The position numbers and the translations under genes were made by a program. This document shows, piece by piece, positions 1 through 10,092 of a DNA stretch of 64,000 bases. The stretch comes from Spinacia oleracea. Taxonomy: Eukaryota; Streptophyta; Magnoliopsida; Caryophyllales; Amaranthaceae. The stretch lies in NCBI RefSeq assembly GCF_020520425.1, contig NC_079489.1, forward strand, positions 97,506,810 to 97,570,809, written 5' to 3'. Each line of letters opens with the position of its first letter. The stretch's first letter is position 1. The notes beneath the pieces were generated by a model. The model had not been told where the DNA came from, ran no database searches, and saw nothing but the letters and a program-made list of their open reading frames with translations.

Positions 1-1
1 A

Positions 2-88
2 AATTCTAAGGTGTTTAGGGATCATGTTGATCCAGTCAAAACTGTTGTTAGCAACATTATGTTTAATGTTGAGTGTAGATGTCAATAG
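2..88 (+). pseudogene. LINE reverse-transcriptase ORF, C-terminal end (partial)
   Basis: This is an open frame from the window edge to a TAG at 86-88, about 28 residues. It begins NSKVF and ends in a short basic and cysteine-bearing tail. The LINE ORF at 56028-57323 ends with the same NSKVF start, the same spacing and similar residues to its stop, which identifies this as the C-terminus after the zinc-binding region of a plant L1-type ORF2. Only the tail is visible, so nothing can be said about activity. Confidence 0.65.
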
Positions 89-412
89 TGGCTGCTGTTG
101 AAGGAAATAATGCCCTTGTTCCAAGTATGAATTTAATGATAAGTCTAATATATGCGGTTCAGTATTAATTAACAAGTTAATAATTCAGTGAGATCAAGTG
201 AGCTGAATGCCTAGCTAGAGGCCGCTTCAGTTCAAGTGGAATTAATGTTATTAATCCACAACTTACTCTTGACTGAACCCGTAGGGTCACACAAATAGTA
301 CGTAAACGATCAAGTATTTAATGGCATTAAATACTCCATCTATGGATATTCGGAATCGACGGATCTTGGTTTCAGTGGGAGCTGAGATCGTCACAGGCAA
401 GAAATGAATACT

Positions 413-722
413 CCGGAAACGATGATATTGCCGGAAACGGAAATATGGATCGTATCGGAAATATAAATATTATCCAAGTCGTAGATGTTGCCGGAAACGG
501 AAACATGGTACGTATCGGGAAATATTATCGGAAATAGAAATATTGCCGGAATCGGAAATATTGCCGGAAACGGAAATATTGTCTGAATCGGAAATATTAT
601 CGGAATCGGAAAATAATTCCGGAAACGGAAATGTTAAATATTTGTTCGAAACGGAAATTAATTCCGGAATCGGAAATGTTAAATATTGTTCGTATCGGAA
701 ATGAATTCCGGAATCGGAAAAT
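413..722 (+). repeat. GGAAAYGGAAAT-type direct-repeat array in the Copia LTR
   Basis: About 300 bp are built from degenerate repeats of the words CCGGAAACGGAAAT and CCGGAATCGGAAAT, separated by ATT- or ATG-rich spacers. They lie upstream of the LTR TATA box, in U3. The same array appears inverted at about 38015-38330 in the other long copy of this LTR, so it is a fixed property of the family rather than a local expansion. A role as binding sites for a host factor is inference. Confidence 0.8.
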
Positions 723-1120
723 TAATCGGAAGCGCGTCGTACGAATTAGCATCGGACGAGCTTGCTAGACGAAGGCCCAGCACGAAGCCAGGCCCACGTC
801 CAGCAAGGGAAACGCGCGCCACAACACGCCAGCCCAAGGCTGCGCCAGGCCCACCGCAAGGCAGGCCCAGCGCGCGCCCAAGGCTGCGGCAGTCGTGGGC
901 TGCGATGCTCGGGCTGTGCGCGCGCGCGCATGGCGCCCCTCGTGGGCTGCTGTGCGTGCGTGGGTGTTTGTGTTCACATACGAAACCTAAAACGTACAGG
1001 ATTCGTTTAATGATTAAATTCCTAATTCTATTTGATAAATTAATTAAATAAGAGTTTCATTAGGATTCTAATTTAATTAATTCGTATCCTAATAGGATTC
1101 CAATTCTCTTTCCATACCCC

Positions 1121-1128
1121 TATAAATA
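1121..1128 (+). promoter_or_regulatory. TATA box of the Copia LTR
   Basis: TATAAATA lies in the downstream third of the LTR, after the repeat array and the GC-rich block, at the usual U3/R position for a plant LTR promoter. Confidence 0.6.
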
Positions 1129-1619
1129 TGTGGCCTGGGTTCACAATTTATAACAAGTTTTTCAAGTATTCAAAGTGAGTTTTTGAGAGAAAATTCAGAC
1201 ACATTCCTTGCTCAAAAGTGCCGAAATTTTTAGTACCTTAAGGGCGATTCTAGTTGGTCAATCTTAAGGCGGATCCGGACGTGCTGTGGACTATCTACGG
1301 AGGGACGACACTTGGAGTCCTAAAGACTTGTTCTTGTTCGGTTCGGGCGCAGCTAGGGAAGGCACGCAACAAAGAGTATGCATCTAAACTATGCTATATT
1401 ATTATGTGTAAATAATATGTATTCCTGGATAAATGGTTTTTCCGCATGATTTATGAATTGTCATATGTATCATAACCTAACAGCTGTTAGCCTTAGCTAG
1501 CTTGTGTTGGTTAGCTTGTTGCTTCTATTGTGTCTGGTGGACAGTTGGTGTTTTCAGAGTTTGTTAATACTCTGATTACTTGGTAAATAAAGCTTATTAT
1601 TATTTGCCAAAAAAAAAAG

Positions 1620-2671
1620 TACTTAGACTCAATGGATTTGAGTATGTATTGTTCAATCCAATGCCAAGCTACTATGCCAGAGACATGATCCCTGAAAGAC
1701 ATGCCGCCTGGGATGCGGATCTCAAAAAGGTTATGAGTCTCATGCTGAACAATATCCCTGATGAATGGGCTAGGAGGTTTTTAGCCTACGAACCTTTTAT
1801 GCTCATCAAGAATCTGAGGGATATCTGTCGTGGAAACACGGAGGACAGGGACCTAAATGTCCATGAGTTGATTGAATCAATGTCAGGCCTGAAGGTTAGT
1901 TCTCATAACAGATGTTTTAGGATGGAAGTCCAAGAAACACATGTTCAGGTCCTTCGCACTAAACAAAGGGTGGGTGTTCCACCAAGGTTCCATATAGACC
2001 ATATGCTTTCATTGTTTGATCGATTAAGTCTGCTAGGAACACCAATAAGCGAAAGGATGGCAGTCTCTGTCTTGCTCAATTCACTGCACAGTGGGTTTGG
2101 TCGCTTTAAGAAACTATACCTAAGTGAACCAAGAGAAGAAATAGTTGCAGAGTTTGTTCACCTAGTCAAAAAGGCTGAGATAATACTCGACTGTGAAGCC
2201 AAGGATTTACTCAAGGCTAAAGGGAGACCCTTCAATAAATGTGGAAAGTCCAAGGGCAATGATGAGTCAAGAAAGAAGACAAAGGAGGACAAGTCCACAT
2301 CAAGCTGTCTTTATTGTGATGGAATTGGCCATTACAAGAGAGAATGTCCAAAGCTTAAGGAAGATCAGAAAAACAGAACAGTCGTTCCATCTTCAGGCAT
2401 TTTCGTTATAGACTGTATACTTGCTAATTCAACTTCTTGGGTATTAGATACAGGTTGTGGCTCACACTTATGTTCCAATTCGCAGGGACTAAGAAGAAGT
2501 AGAAGGTTAAGCAAGGGTGAAGTCGACCTACGAGTGGGAAATGGAGCACGGATTGCTGCATTATCTGTAGGAACTTATTATTTGTCGTTGCCCTCTGGGC
2601 TAGTTTTGGAACTGGAAGAATGTTTCCATGTTCCAAGTCTTACTAAAAACATCATTTCTGTTTCTTGCTAA
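1620..2671 (+). pseudogene. Copia A gag and protease region (5' end lost)
   Basis: The reading frame resumes right after the LINE poly(A); the apparent Met at 1580 belongs to the LINE tail. It encodes a Copia Gag core, a zinc knuckle CLYCDGIGHYKREC near 2310-2350, then the protease with motif WVLDTGCGSHLC near 2435-2470, and ends at an in-frame TAA (2669-2671). The integrase region continues in the same frame beyond that stop. Gag N-terminus, LTR and primer site are missing. From just after the zinc knuckle onward the DNA is nearly identical to Copia B (3805-4081), whereas the gag halves are clearly different, suggesting a recombinant element. Confidence 0.85.
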
Positions 2672-3804
2672 GATGCTAAGGGATTTTCCTTTTTAATAAA
2701 AAACAATAGTTGCTCGTTTTATTTTAAAGAGATGTTTTATGGATCTGCTAGATTAGTCAATGGACTTTATTTATTAGATCACGACAAACAAGTTTATAAC
2801 ATAAATACCAAAAAGGCCAAAAAGAATGATTCAGATCTCACCTATCTGTGGCATTGTCGATTAGGCCATATAAACATAAAGCGCATAGAAAGACTTCAAA
2901 AAGAAGGAATTATAGAACCATTTAACTTAGAGGATTATGGTAAGTGCGAATCATGTTTACTTGGAAAAATGACAAAGCAACCTTTCTCTAAAGTTGGAGA
3001 AAGAGAAACTGAACTATTGGGTTTAATCCATACAGATGTATGTGGACCAATGAGCACAAATGCTATAGGTGGTTTCAGCTACTTTATCACTTTCACTGAT
3101 GACTTCAGTAGATATGGTTATGTCTACCTAATGAAGCATAAGTCTGAATCCTTTGACAAATTCAAGGAATTTCACAGTGAAGTAGAGAATCAATTAGGCA
3201 AGAAGATTAAGGCACTGCGGTCTGATAGAGGCGGTGAATATCTGAGCTATGAATTTGATGACCATCTGAAAGAATGTGGAATTCTATCAGAATTGACTCC
3301 TCCTGGAACACCTCAATGGAACGGTGTGTCGGAACGGAGGAATAGAACCTTGCTAGACATGGTTAGATCAATGATGGGTCAGGCCGAACTTCCAATGAAA
3401 TTTTGGGAACATGCACTAAACACAACTGCACTCACTATAAATAGAGCTCCGTCTAAAGCTGTTGAAAAGACTCCATATGAGTTATGGTTTGGAAAGCCTC
3501 CAAAAGTATCTTTTCTTAAGATTTGGGGTTGTGAATTATACGTCAAACGATTAATTTCAGACAAACTTCAATCACAGTCTGACAAATGTATCCTTGTGGG
3601 CTATCCAAAGAAACAAAGGGGTATTACTTCTACAATACATTAGAGAACAAGGTGTTTGTTGCTCGAGATGGTATCTTTTTGGAAAGAGATCACATTTCCA
3701 AAATGACAAGTGGGAGAAAAGTAGACATCGAAGAAATTCGAGTCGAACAACAAACTCTAGAGAATGCTCAAGATGATATTCAGGTTGAAACTCAGAGATC
3801 TTTA
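2672..3804 (+). pseudogene. Copia A pre-integrase and integrase region (broken)
   Basis: In frame with the protease after the TAA is the GAG-pre-integrase zinc region (WHCRLGH, then CESCLLGK), followed by the integrase core with its three acidic residues in IHTDVCGPM (about 3030), LRSDRGGEY (about 3220) and NGVSERRNRT (about 3330). A frameshift near 3600 moves the frame; the next segment shows the Copia pattern of the post-integrase region and breaks off at about 3804, where the sequence turns into a minus-strand Copia. Reverse transcriptase and RNase H are absent. It cannot encode a working polyprotein. Confidence 0.85.
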
Positions 3805-4081
3805 GGTCAACTTCACCCTTGCTTAACCTTCTGCAGCAATCCGTGCTCCATTTCCCACTCGTAGGTCGACTTCACCCTTGCTTAACCTTCTACTTCTTAT
3901 TAGTCCCTGTGAATTGGAACATAAGTGTGAGCCACAACCTGTATCTAATACCCAAGAAGTTGAATTAGCAAGTAAACAGTCTATAACGAAAATACCTGAA
4001 GATGGAATGACTGTTCCGTTCTTCTGATCTTCCTTAAGCTTCAAGCAATCTCTCTTCTAATGTCCCTTCTTCTTGCAGTAG
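3805..4081 (-). pseudogene. Copia B zinc-knuckle end and protease fragment (minus strand)
   Basis: Read on the minus strand, this continues the Copia B gag interrupted at 16694. It holds the second half of the zinc knuckle, with an in-frame stop where an aromatic residue is usual, the LKEDQKN linker and the DTGCGSHLC protease motif, ending at the inverted junction with Copia A. About 200 bp differ from Copia A's 2356-2560 at only about seven positions by eye. Next to the junction, a ~20-bp piece (GGTTAAGCAAGGGTGAAGT) is present twice about 60 bp apart, a small duplication at the breakpoint. The Athila-1 element separates it from the rest of gag. Confidence 0.8.
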
Positions 4082-4445
4082 TGATATGCATGTTTTATAT
4101 AGTATTTTTACCCCCGTCCCTTAGTACTTTTATGTGTCAAACGTGCTCTTAGGAGCCGTTTCTAGTACTAATGTGTGTTATTGAGTGTGCCTTGAGTTTC
4201 AGGTTTGATTATGAGAAATTGGTCTTTTTAGACCCGTTTCATGTTGATCTAGGCCACTATATTAGCCCGAGGAAGTTCGGGACCTCCATCGTCGACTTTC
4301 GGGAGCCTTGGATGCTTATGGTTGAGCCCCAAGAGTTAGACTCAGTGATATGGGCGAGCTACATTGAAGATTGCAAATCGCCCTGTAAGCTGAGGGCGAA
4401 ATGCAACCATCGGGCGGAATTTAGGCCATTTGGATTCATCAACGC

Positions 4446-4602
4446 GCGCCCGATCGGGCGCAGCTCGCCCGATCCGGATCGGGCGGTCATCTTAGAGCCT
4501 ATGTGGAGAGTTCACAAACCGCCCGATCGGGCGGATTTTGGCCCGATCGGGCCGACTATCGAGTGGATCGCCCGATCGGGCGAAGCGACGCCCGATCGGG
4601 CG
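4446..4602 (+). repeat. Six-copy CCCGATCGGG palindrome array in the LTR U3
   Basis: Six copies of a palindrome centred on CCCGATCGGG (one expanded to CCCGATCCGGATCGGG) lie within about 160 bp, each extended by matching G/C flanks. The last copy is some 65 bp upstream of the TATA box. The 3' LTR has the same six. They are CpG-dense yet nearly unmutated. Confidence 0.9.
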
Positions 4603-4666
4603 ACGCCAACCTCCTGCACTTATGCGCGAGTTTTCTTTCCGTTTTTTAGGCTTTATTTTGGTAAAC

Positions 4667-4674
4667 TATATAAA
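4667..4674 (+). promoter_or_regulatory. TATA box of the Athila-1 LTR
   Basis: TATATAAA follows the palindrome array; the identical site is at 15868-15875 in the 3' LTR. An AATAAA motif about 120 bp further on is a plausible poly(A) signal in R. Confidence 0.65.
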
Positions 4675-5492
4675 CAAGCTTTAATTATTTTTAGAGGACA
4701 CTTTATTTTCTAGTATTGAACCTTAGTATTATTTCCCTTAGCCTAGTTTTCTCTCTAGTTTATGCAAAAACACTTAGTTTAATTCTCAATAAAAATTCAA
4801 GCTTTCACTTTCCTTTGTTCTTCAAATAGGTATTATTTCTTATTTCAATTCATTGTCTTGCTTTAATAATGCTTTCAATTATGATTATTGCTTTGTTTAT
4901 TGTCAACATGCTTGAGTAGTTTAATTTCTAGGGTTGGGGATCCATGAATAATATGAAGGGATGATTGAATGATTATGATTGTTGGCATTGTAATTGATTC
5001 CTATTGATTGGTTTATTTCACTATACAAGTAGATTTGCGCAGGTTTAATTGTGGTAGTTATGCAATATCAAATTAAGATTCGAGAGATGCAATTTGATGT
5101 TTAGGCTTGTGTCAATAGGTGGAATTAGAGTTAATACGTAGCGAGAGCCCGTTAATTCTAAGTCTATGATTAGTATCGACTTGAGAGAGCATGCTAATCT
5201 AATTAATTACTTTGTTGATTATCGTGATTGTTCAATGTCCTGGATTATTATTTGTTGGCGAACCTATACCCTAGATTCCTTAATATATTGATTCATTCGT
5301 GTTTAATATTCGTTCGTAGTCTTAGCATACAAACCATCAACCGACTTTTGTTCACAATAGTCTAGATTAATTAATTGATAGTAGAAAGAACGCCTGTTTC
5401 CCTGTGGATTTGATCCTAACTTCCCTTGCTACCTAGCTAGTGGACCTTAGGTTATTTTTGATTAGGTGATACGACTTTAGCCTGTCAAAATT

Positions 5493-5510
5493 TGGCGCCG
5501 TTGCCGGGGA
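5493..5510 (+). other. Primer-binding site, tRNA-Asp type
   Basis: TGGCGCCGTTGCCGGGGA starts six bases after the 5' LTR end. It is the primer site known from Athila elements, complementary to the 3' end of plant tRNA-Asp. Confidence 0.9.
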
Positions 5511-5621
5511 AACGGTTTTATTTTCTGTTGTTGATTTCTTATCCTAGATTATTGTTTGTTACTACTCAAGGAACTCACGTTCCTTGAGATCGGATCTCAC
5601 ATTGTTTTGTAGTCTTTGTCT

Positions 5622-7378
5622 ATGCCCAGGACCGTAGGTACTAGTAATCTTACTCCATTCGATCCTGAGCCCGAAAGAACCTTTCGTAGACGAAGAACTT
5701 TCATTGCACAGTGTGGGAATTACTCTGATTCTGATCATAATATTGGCGATCTTTTTCCTTCAGATACAGATTCAGTTTCAGAGATAGAGATGGGTGACGA
5801 AAATCTGATACCTCCACCTACCCCACGGCTTACAGACTATTCTAAGCCAAGTCTGTCCGTGCTACCAAAGGCGATCATGCCTTCTATTGCAGCTGAGACC
5901 TTCAAGATTGAGCCTGCATTGATTAACATGATCGAGAGACGCCAGTACGGTGGGGAACCAGGTGAAGATCCGAATCTTCACATTCAGTCCTTTATCCAAT
6001 ATTGTTCCACCATCAAGCAAAAGGGATTGACTCCGGAGCAGACTATGGAGATACTTTTCCCGTTCTCTTTGAGTGGGAAAGCTAAACTGTGGATTAATGG
6101 GTTGAATCGGGCGGCTTTGAAAATCACTAATTGGGAATCCTTGGCTCTTGCTTTTATGTTAAATATTTTCCACCTGAGAAAACGGCTCGTCTGAGGGGTC
6201 AGATATTAGGTATCTCACAACAAGCGGATGAGAGTTTGTTCGAGGTCTGGGAGAGATTCAAGAATTTGCAAAGAGAATGCCCGCACCATGGTTTAGAAGA
6301 TTGGTTCTTGATTCAGCAGTTTTATAATGGTCTGGGCAATGAGTCTAGATGTTTGTTGGATTCAGCTGCCAGTGGGAGGTTCATGCAACTTGAGGTGCCT
6401 AGAGCTATGGAGGTGATTGAGGAGATAGCCATTCACAATGCCCAGTATGGAAATCCTAGAGGTCTATCTAATAGGGGTGGTAAGCATGATTTAAATTCTA
6501 TTGAACAATTAACTACCCAATTGACTGCTTTACACTATATGTTTGATAATATGCAAGCAGCCAATACTCAATCTGCCAAACCTGCTAGTGTAGCTGCTAT
6601 GAGTGCCCAACCTGCTACTGTTTGTGAAAGTTGTGGAATTTCTGGTCATTATGCACCGGAATGTAGGAGCTCTGTTGAACAGTGTAACGCATTTCAATCC
6701 TACAAACAAAATAACCCATTCTCCAACTCTTACAATGAGGGCTACAAAAACAACCCTCTACTATCCTACAGGAGCAACAATATCCAGAACCCTCACCAAG
6801 TCCAACATCCACCACAACAACCATACCAACCCTACCAACCACGGAACAACTACAACCAACAGTCTAGTGGACCACCTGGGTTCCCTAGACAACACACATC
6901 ACCTCCACCACCACCACCTCAAACCACACAGCCTGACCCTATGCTAGTAGAGATGAGAAACATGATGCTACAAATGCAAAAATCTCTAAGTGAAAAGGAT
7001 GCAAAAATCGATGCTCTGACTGCTCACAACAAGATCATTGATACACAGTTGGCACAGATGGCTACTACTATTGTAGGGAGGCCACCAGGCCAATTTCTTT
7101 CACATCCCGAAAATAGGGAGACTGCTAATGCAATTACATTGAGGAGTGGTAGGGATTATGATGGTCCTTCTATGCCGGTTGAGGTTGATTCCGGGGTGTC
7201 TGCTAATGATCTGGTCAGTGAGGAAATCCCGAAGATAGTTATGGATGAAAAGGAAGCTGAAAAGGTAGTCAATGAGAATGAGGCTACAACTGAGGTTAAG
7301 AAGGGGGCGGATATTCAAGTACCACCTATTGCACTCCCCTTCCCAAACCGACAACTCAAGAATAAGCTAGACAAGTAG
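5622..7378 (+). pseudogene. Athila-1 gag (frameshifted)
   Basis: The first ATG is at 5622 (the TTG at 5616 is in frame but less likely). The first frame carries the acidic N-terminal part and the start of the retrotransposon Gag domain; near 6150 it shifts frame and continues to a TAG at 7376-7378. The second part holds the rest of the Gag domain (including FEVWERFKNLQRECPHHG), a zinc knuckle CESCGISGHYAPEC near 6620-6665, a Gln/Pro/Asn/Tyr-rich linker and an oligo-proline run. The TAG falls where the Athila polyprotein normally reads on into the protease, so it is a nonsense mutation rather than a natural end. Confidence 0.9.
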
Positions 7379-7998
7379 TTTGGCAGATTCTTGGAAGTGG
7401 TAAAAAATTTGCAGGTAACGGTTCCTTTTACTGAATTAATTTTACAGGTTCCTGCTTATGCTAAATTCATGAATGATATTTTGACCAAGAAACGTGCTTT
7501 TTGTGAGGTAGAGACTGTAGCTTTCACTGAGGAATGTAGTGCTTATTTGCAAAACAAGTCTCCACCTAAACTTAAAGACCCCGGGAGTTTTTCCATCCCA
7601 TGTAACATTGGCACCGTATTTATTGATAAAGCTTTATGTGTCTAGGTGCTAGTGTGTCTGTCATGCCTTTGTCTGTCTGTACTAAACTGAATATGGGTGA
7701 GCTTAAGGTTAACAATATCACTCTACAAATGGCCGATCGTTCTGTCAAATACCCCTTAGGTGTTTTAGAGGACGTCCCTGTTAGAGTAGGTAAATTCTAT
7801 ATACCTGTAGACTTTGTAGTATTAGACATGCAGGAGGATTCTCAAATTCCCATAATCTTAGGTAGACCCTTCCTTCACACGGCGGGGGCGGTAATTGATG
7901 TTAAAAGTGGGAAATTGACATTTTCTGTTGGGGATGATAAGGTGACTTTTAATCTGAATAGTGCCTTAAAAAGTCCCATGCTAGAGGAGGAACAATGA
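7379..7998 (+). pseudogene. Athila-1 aspartic protease region (frameshifted)
   Basis: The same frame as gag continues past the TAG to about 7640, then shifts by one base right at the protease active site: GAS followed by VSVMP is seen after the shift, but the catalytic Asp codon is disrupted. The second conserved block, IPIILGRPFLHTAGAVID, lies at about 7845-7900. The frame ends with TGA at 7996-7998; the RT frame resumes directly after it. Loss of the active-site codon alone would inactivate the protease. Confidence 0.85.
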
Positions 7999-10092
7999 AA
8001 TCACATAGATGTAGTTGATTTCATTACTCATGATAACGTCTCCCAAGTTCTCGAAAGAGATCCCTTGGAGGCAGTGCTTTGTTGTGAGTCTTCTGCAGGT
8101 GATAGCAGTTCTTGGAGTGCTGAAGTGGATGCTCTGGAGTTGGCTCTTAATGGTGGAGAATCTGAGCCGGAGAGCACCAAATTGAAGAGGTTAGTTCGGC
8201 CGATTTGTTCTGTTAAAGAGGTAAAGAAACCCGAACTTAAGCCTCTTCCTGCTAACCTTAAATATGCGTTTTTAGATGATGAACAACTTTGCCTTGTGAT
8301 CGTCAGTACTGCACTTGATGCAGACCAGTTATCCCAACTTCTTATTGTGTTGAAAAGGCACAAAAAGGCCATTGGGTACAGTATTGATGATTTAAAGGGT
8401 ATTAGCCCTGACTTTTGTATGCATAGGATACATCTAGATGAAAATCATAAACCATGCATCCAACCTCAGCGTCGTTTGAACCCTGTCATGCAAGATGTTG
8501 TAAAAGCTGAAGTTATGAAATTGCTTGATGCGGGTATTGTGTATGCTGTGTCTGATTCTAAGTGGGTGAGTCCTGTTCAGGTAGTGCCTAAGAAAGGGGA
8601 GACAACTGTGGTGAGAAATGAAAAAAATGAGTTGATACCGACTAGGGTAGTCACAGGTTGGCGCATGTGCATTGATTATAGGCGTCTTAATGTTGCTACT
8701 AAAAAGGACCATTTTCCCCTTTCCTTCATTGATCAAATGTTAGAAAGGCTAGCCTGTCACAAGTTTTTCTGTTATCTGGATGGTTATTCTGGTTTCTTTC
8801 AAATTCCCATACATCCAGACGATCAGGAAAAGACCACCTTCACCTGTCCCTATGGTACCTTTGCATATCGTAGGATGCCTTTTGGTCTGTGTAATGCACC
8901 TGCTACTTTTCAACGTTGCATGATGAGTATCTTTTCTGATTTTATTGAGTCTATCATGGAAGTGTTTATGGATGATTTTAGCGTCTATGGTACTTCTTTT
9001 GATTCTTGCTTGCTAAATCTGACTAAAGTCTTGAAAAGATGTGAAGAATGTAATTTAGTCTTGAACTGGGAAAAGTGTCATTTAATGGTTACTGAAGGGG
9101 TGGTTTTGGGACATTTGATATCTGATAAGGGCATTCAGGTGGATCGAGCTAAGGTCCAAGTGATTGAACAATTACCCCCTCCAGTTAATGTGAAGGGTGT
9201 TAGAAGTTTTCTTAGTCATGCGGGGTTTTATCGCCGCTTTATCAAGGATTTTTCTAAAATTGTTAAACCACTTACCCAGCTCCTCCTCAAGGATGCCCCG
9301 TTTGTGTTTACTGATGCTTGTCTTGAGGCCTTTGACAGGATTAAACAGGCACTGATTTTGGCTCCCATCATTCGTTCTCCCGAATGGGATCTTCCGTTTG
9401 AGATAATGTGTGATGCAAGTGATTATGCAGTTGGGGCAGTTTTGGGTCAGAGAAAGGAGAAGGTTTTACATGCCATCTATTATGCAAGTAAGACCTTATA
9501 TGAAGCTCAAGTTAATTATGCTACTACTGAAAAGGAGCTTCTAGCTATAGTCTATGCCTTGGATAAATTCCGCACCTATCTGATTGGATCCAAGGTGATA
9601 GTCTATACTGACCATGCGGCCCTTAAGTATCTGCTCTCTAAGAAGGAAGCCAAGCCTAGGCTTATTCGATGGATACTACTGCTACAGGAGTTCGATCTAG
9701 AGATCCGCGATAAGAAAGGGGCTGAGAATGTGGTTGCAGATCACTTGTCTAGATTGAGGTATGACGATGGTAAGGGATCTACACCGATTGATGATTCATT
9801 TCCGGATGATCATTTACTTGCACTTGCCAGTCAGTCACCATGGTTCGCAGATTTTGCTAACTACATTGTGGGGAGAATTCTTCCGGCCGATCTTTCATAT
9901 CAACAGAAGAAGAAATTCCTACATGATGTCTGGTTTTACTTTTGGGACGACCCTTATTTGTTTCGTGAGACTGCTGAAGGGTTGTACGAGCGTTGTATTC
10001 CAGAATGGGAAGTTCAAGGTGTTATCAGTAGGTGTCATTCTTCACCTTATGGTGGTCACCATAGACCGTCTAAAACAAACGCTAAGTTGTGA
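7999..10092 (+). pseudogene. Athila-1 reverse transcriptase and RNase H
   Basis: One long frame runs from the TGA at 7996 to another TGA at 10090-10092. RT shows the Gypsy blocks [11 protein letters not shown] (about 8660), [29 protein letters not shown] (about 8875-8920) and the catalytic FMDDFS (about 8964). RNase H follows with [13 protein letters not shown] (about 9410), [18 protein letters not shown] and [11 protein letters not shown] (about 9605). The tail begins the integrase zinc finger (first His pair near 10035). This domain is itself unbroken over about 670 codons; only the flanking stops and the broken protease prevent its use. Confidence 0.93.

Larger units (their letters stand above)
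99..1482 (+). mobile_element. Copia solo LTR with 5-bp target duplication
   Basis: The block starts TGAAGGAAATAATG and ends CATAACCTAACA, and is flanked on both sides by GCTGT (94-98 and 1483-1487). No primer-binding site, polypurine tract or internal region adjoins it, and LINE sequence resumes on the right, so it is a solo LTR left by LTR-LTR recombination. Parts of the same LTR family occur at 20556-20574 plus 37804-38642 (minus strand), 61909-62096 and 62710-62831. Inside are a purine-rich direct-repeat array, a GC-rich block (about 730-965) and a TATA box. ORFs in the GC-rich block are compositional and not called as genes. Confidence 0.85.
1..1619 (+). mobile_element. LINE 3' end (LINE-1 copy), split by a solo LTR
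   Basis: Bases 1-98 and 1488-1619 together form the 3' end of a non-LTR retrotransposon: the last codons of its ORF, a short 3' UTR, an AATAAA-like stretch and a poly(A) run at about 1610-1619. The terminal bases (TTATTATTTGCC followed by A's) match the tail of the second LINE ending near 57424, and the C-terminal peptide is related. The insertion point of the solo LTR interrupts the 3' UTR. The element's 5' part and left target duplication lie outside the window. It sits in the gag region of Copia A, whose sequence resumes at 1620. Confidence 0.75.
4082..5487 (+). repeat. Athila-1 5' LTR
   Basis: This is 1406 bp and pairs with 15283-16688 at a constant offset of 11201. It contains the palindrome array (4446-4602), TATATAAA at 4667 and an AATAAA at 4788-4793, fitting a U3-R-U5 order. 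An ORF of about 180 codons in the U3 half is present in both LTR copies but lies upstream of the TATA box and shows no recognisable domain. Confidence 0.95.

Noticed and set aside
686..1051. Overlapping Arg/Ala/Pro-rich ORFs on both strands in the solo LTR
   Set aside because: GC-rich composition in an LTR; the same block in the other copy does not keep the frames.
1580..1619. ATG and first codons of the long frame 1580-2671
   Set aside because: They lie in the LINE 3' tail and poly(A) run; Copia coding sequence begins only at 1620.
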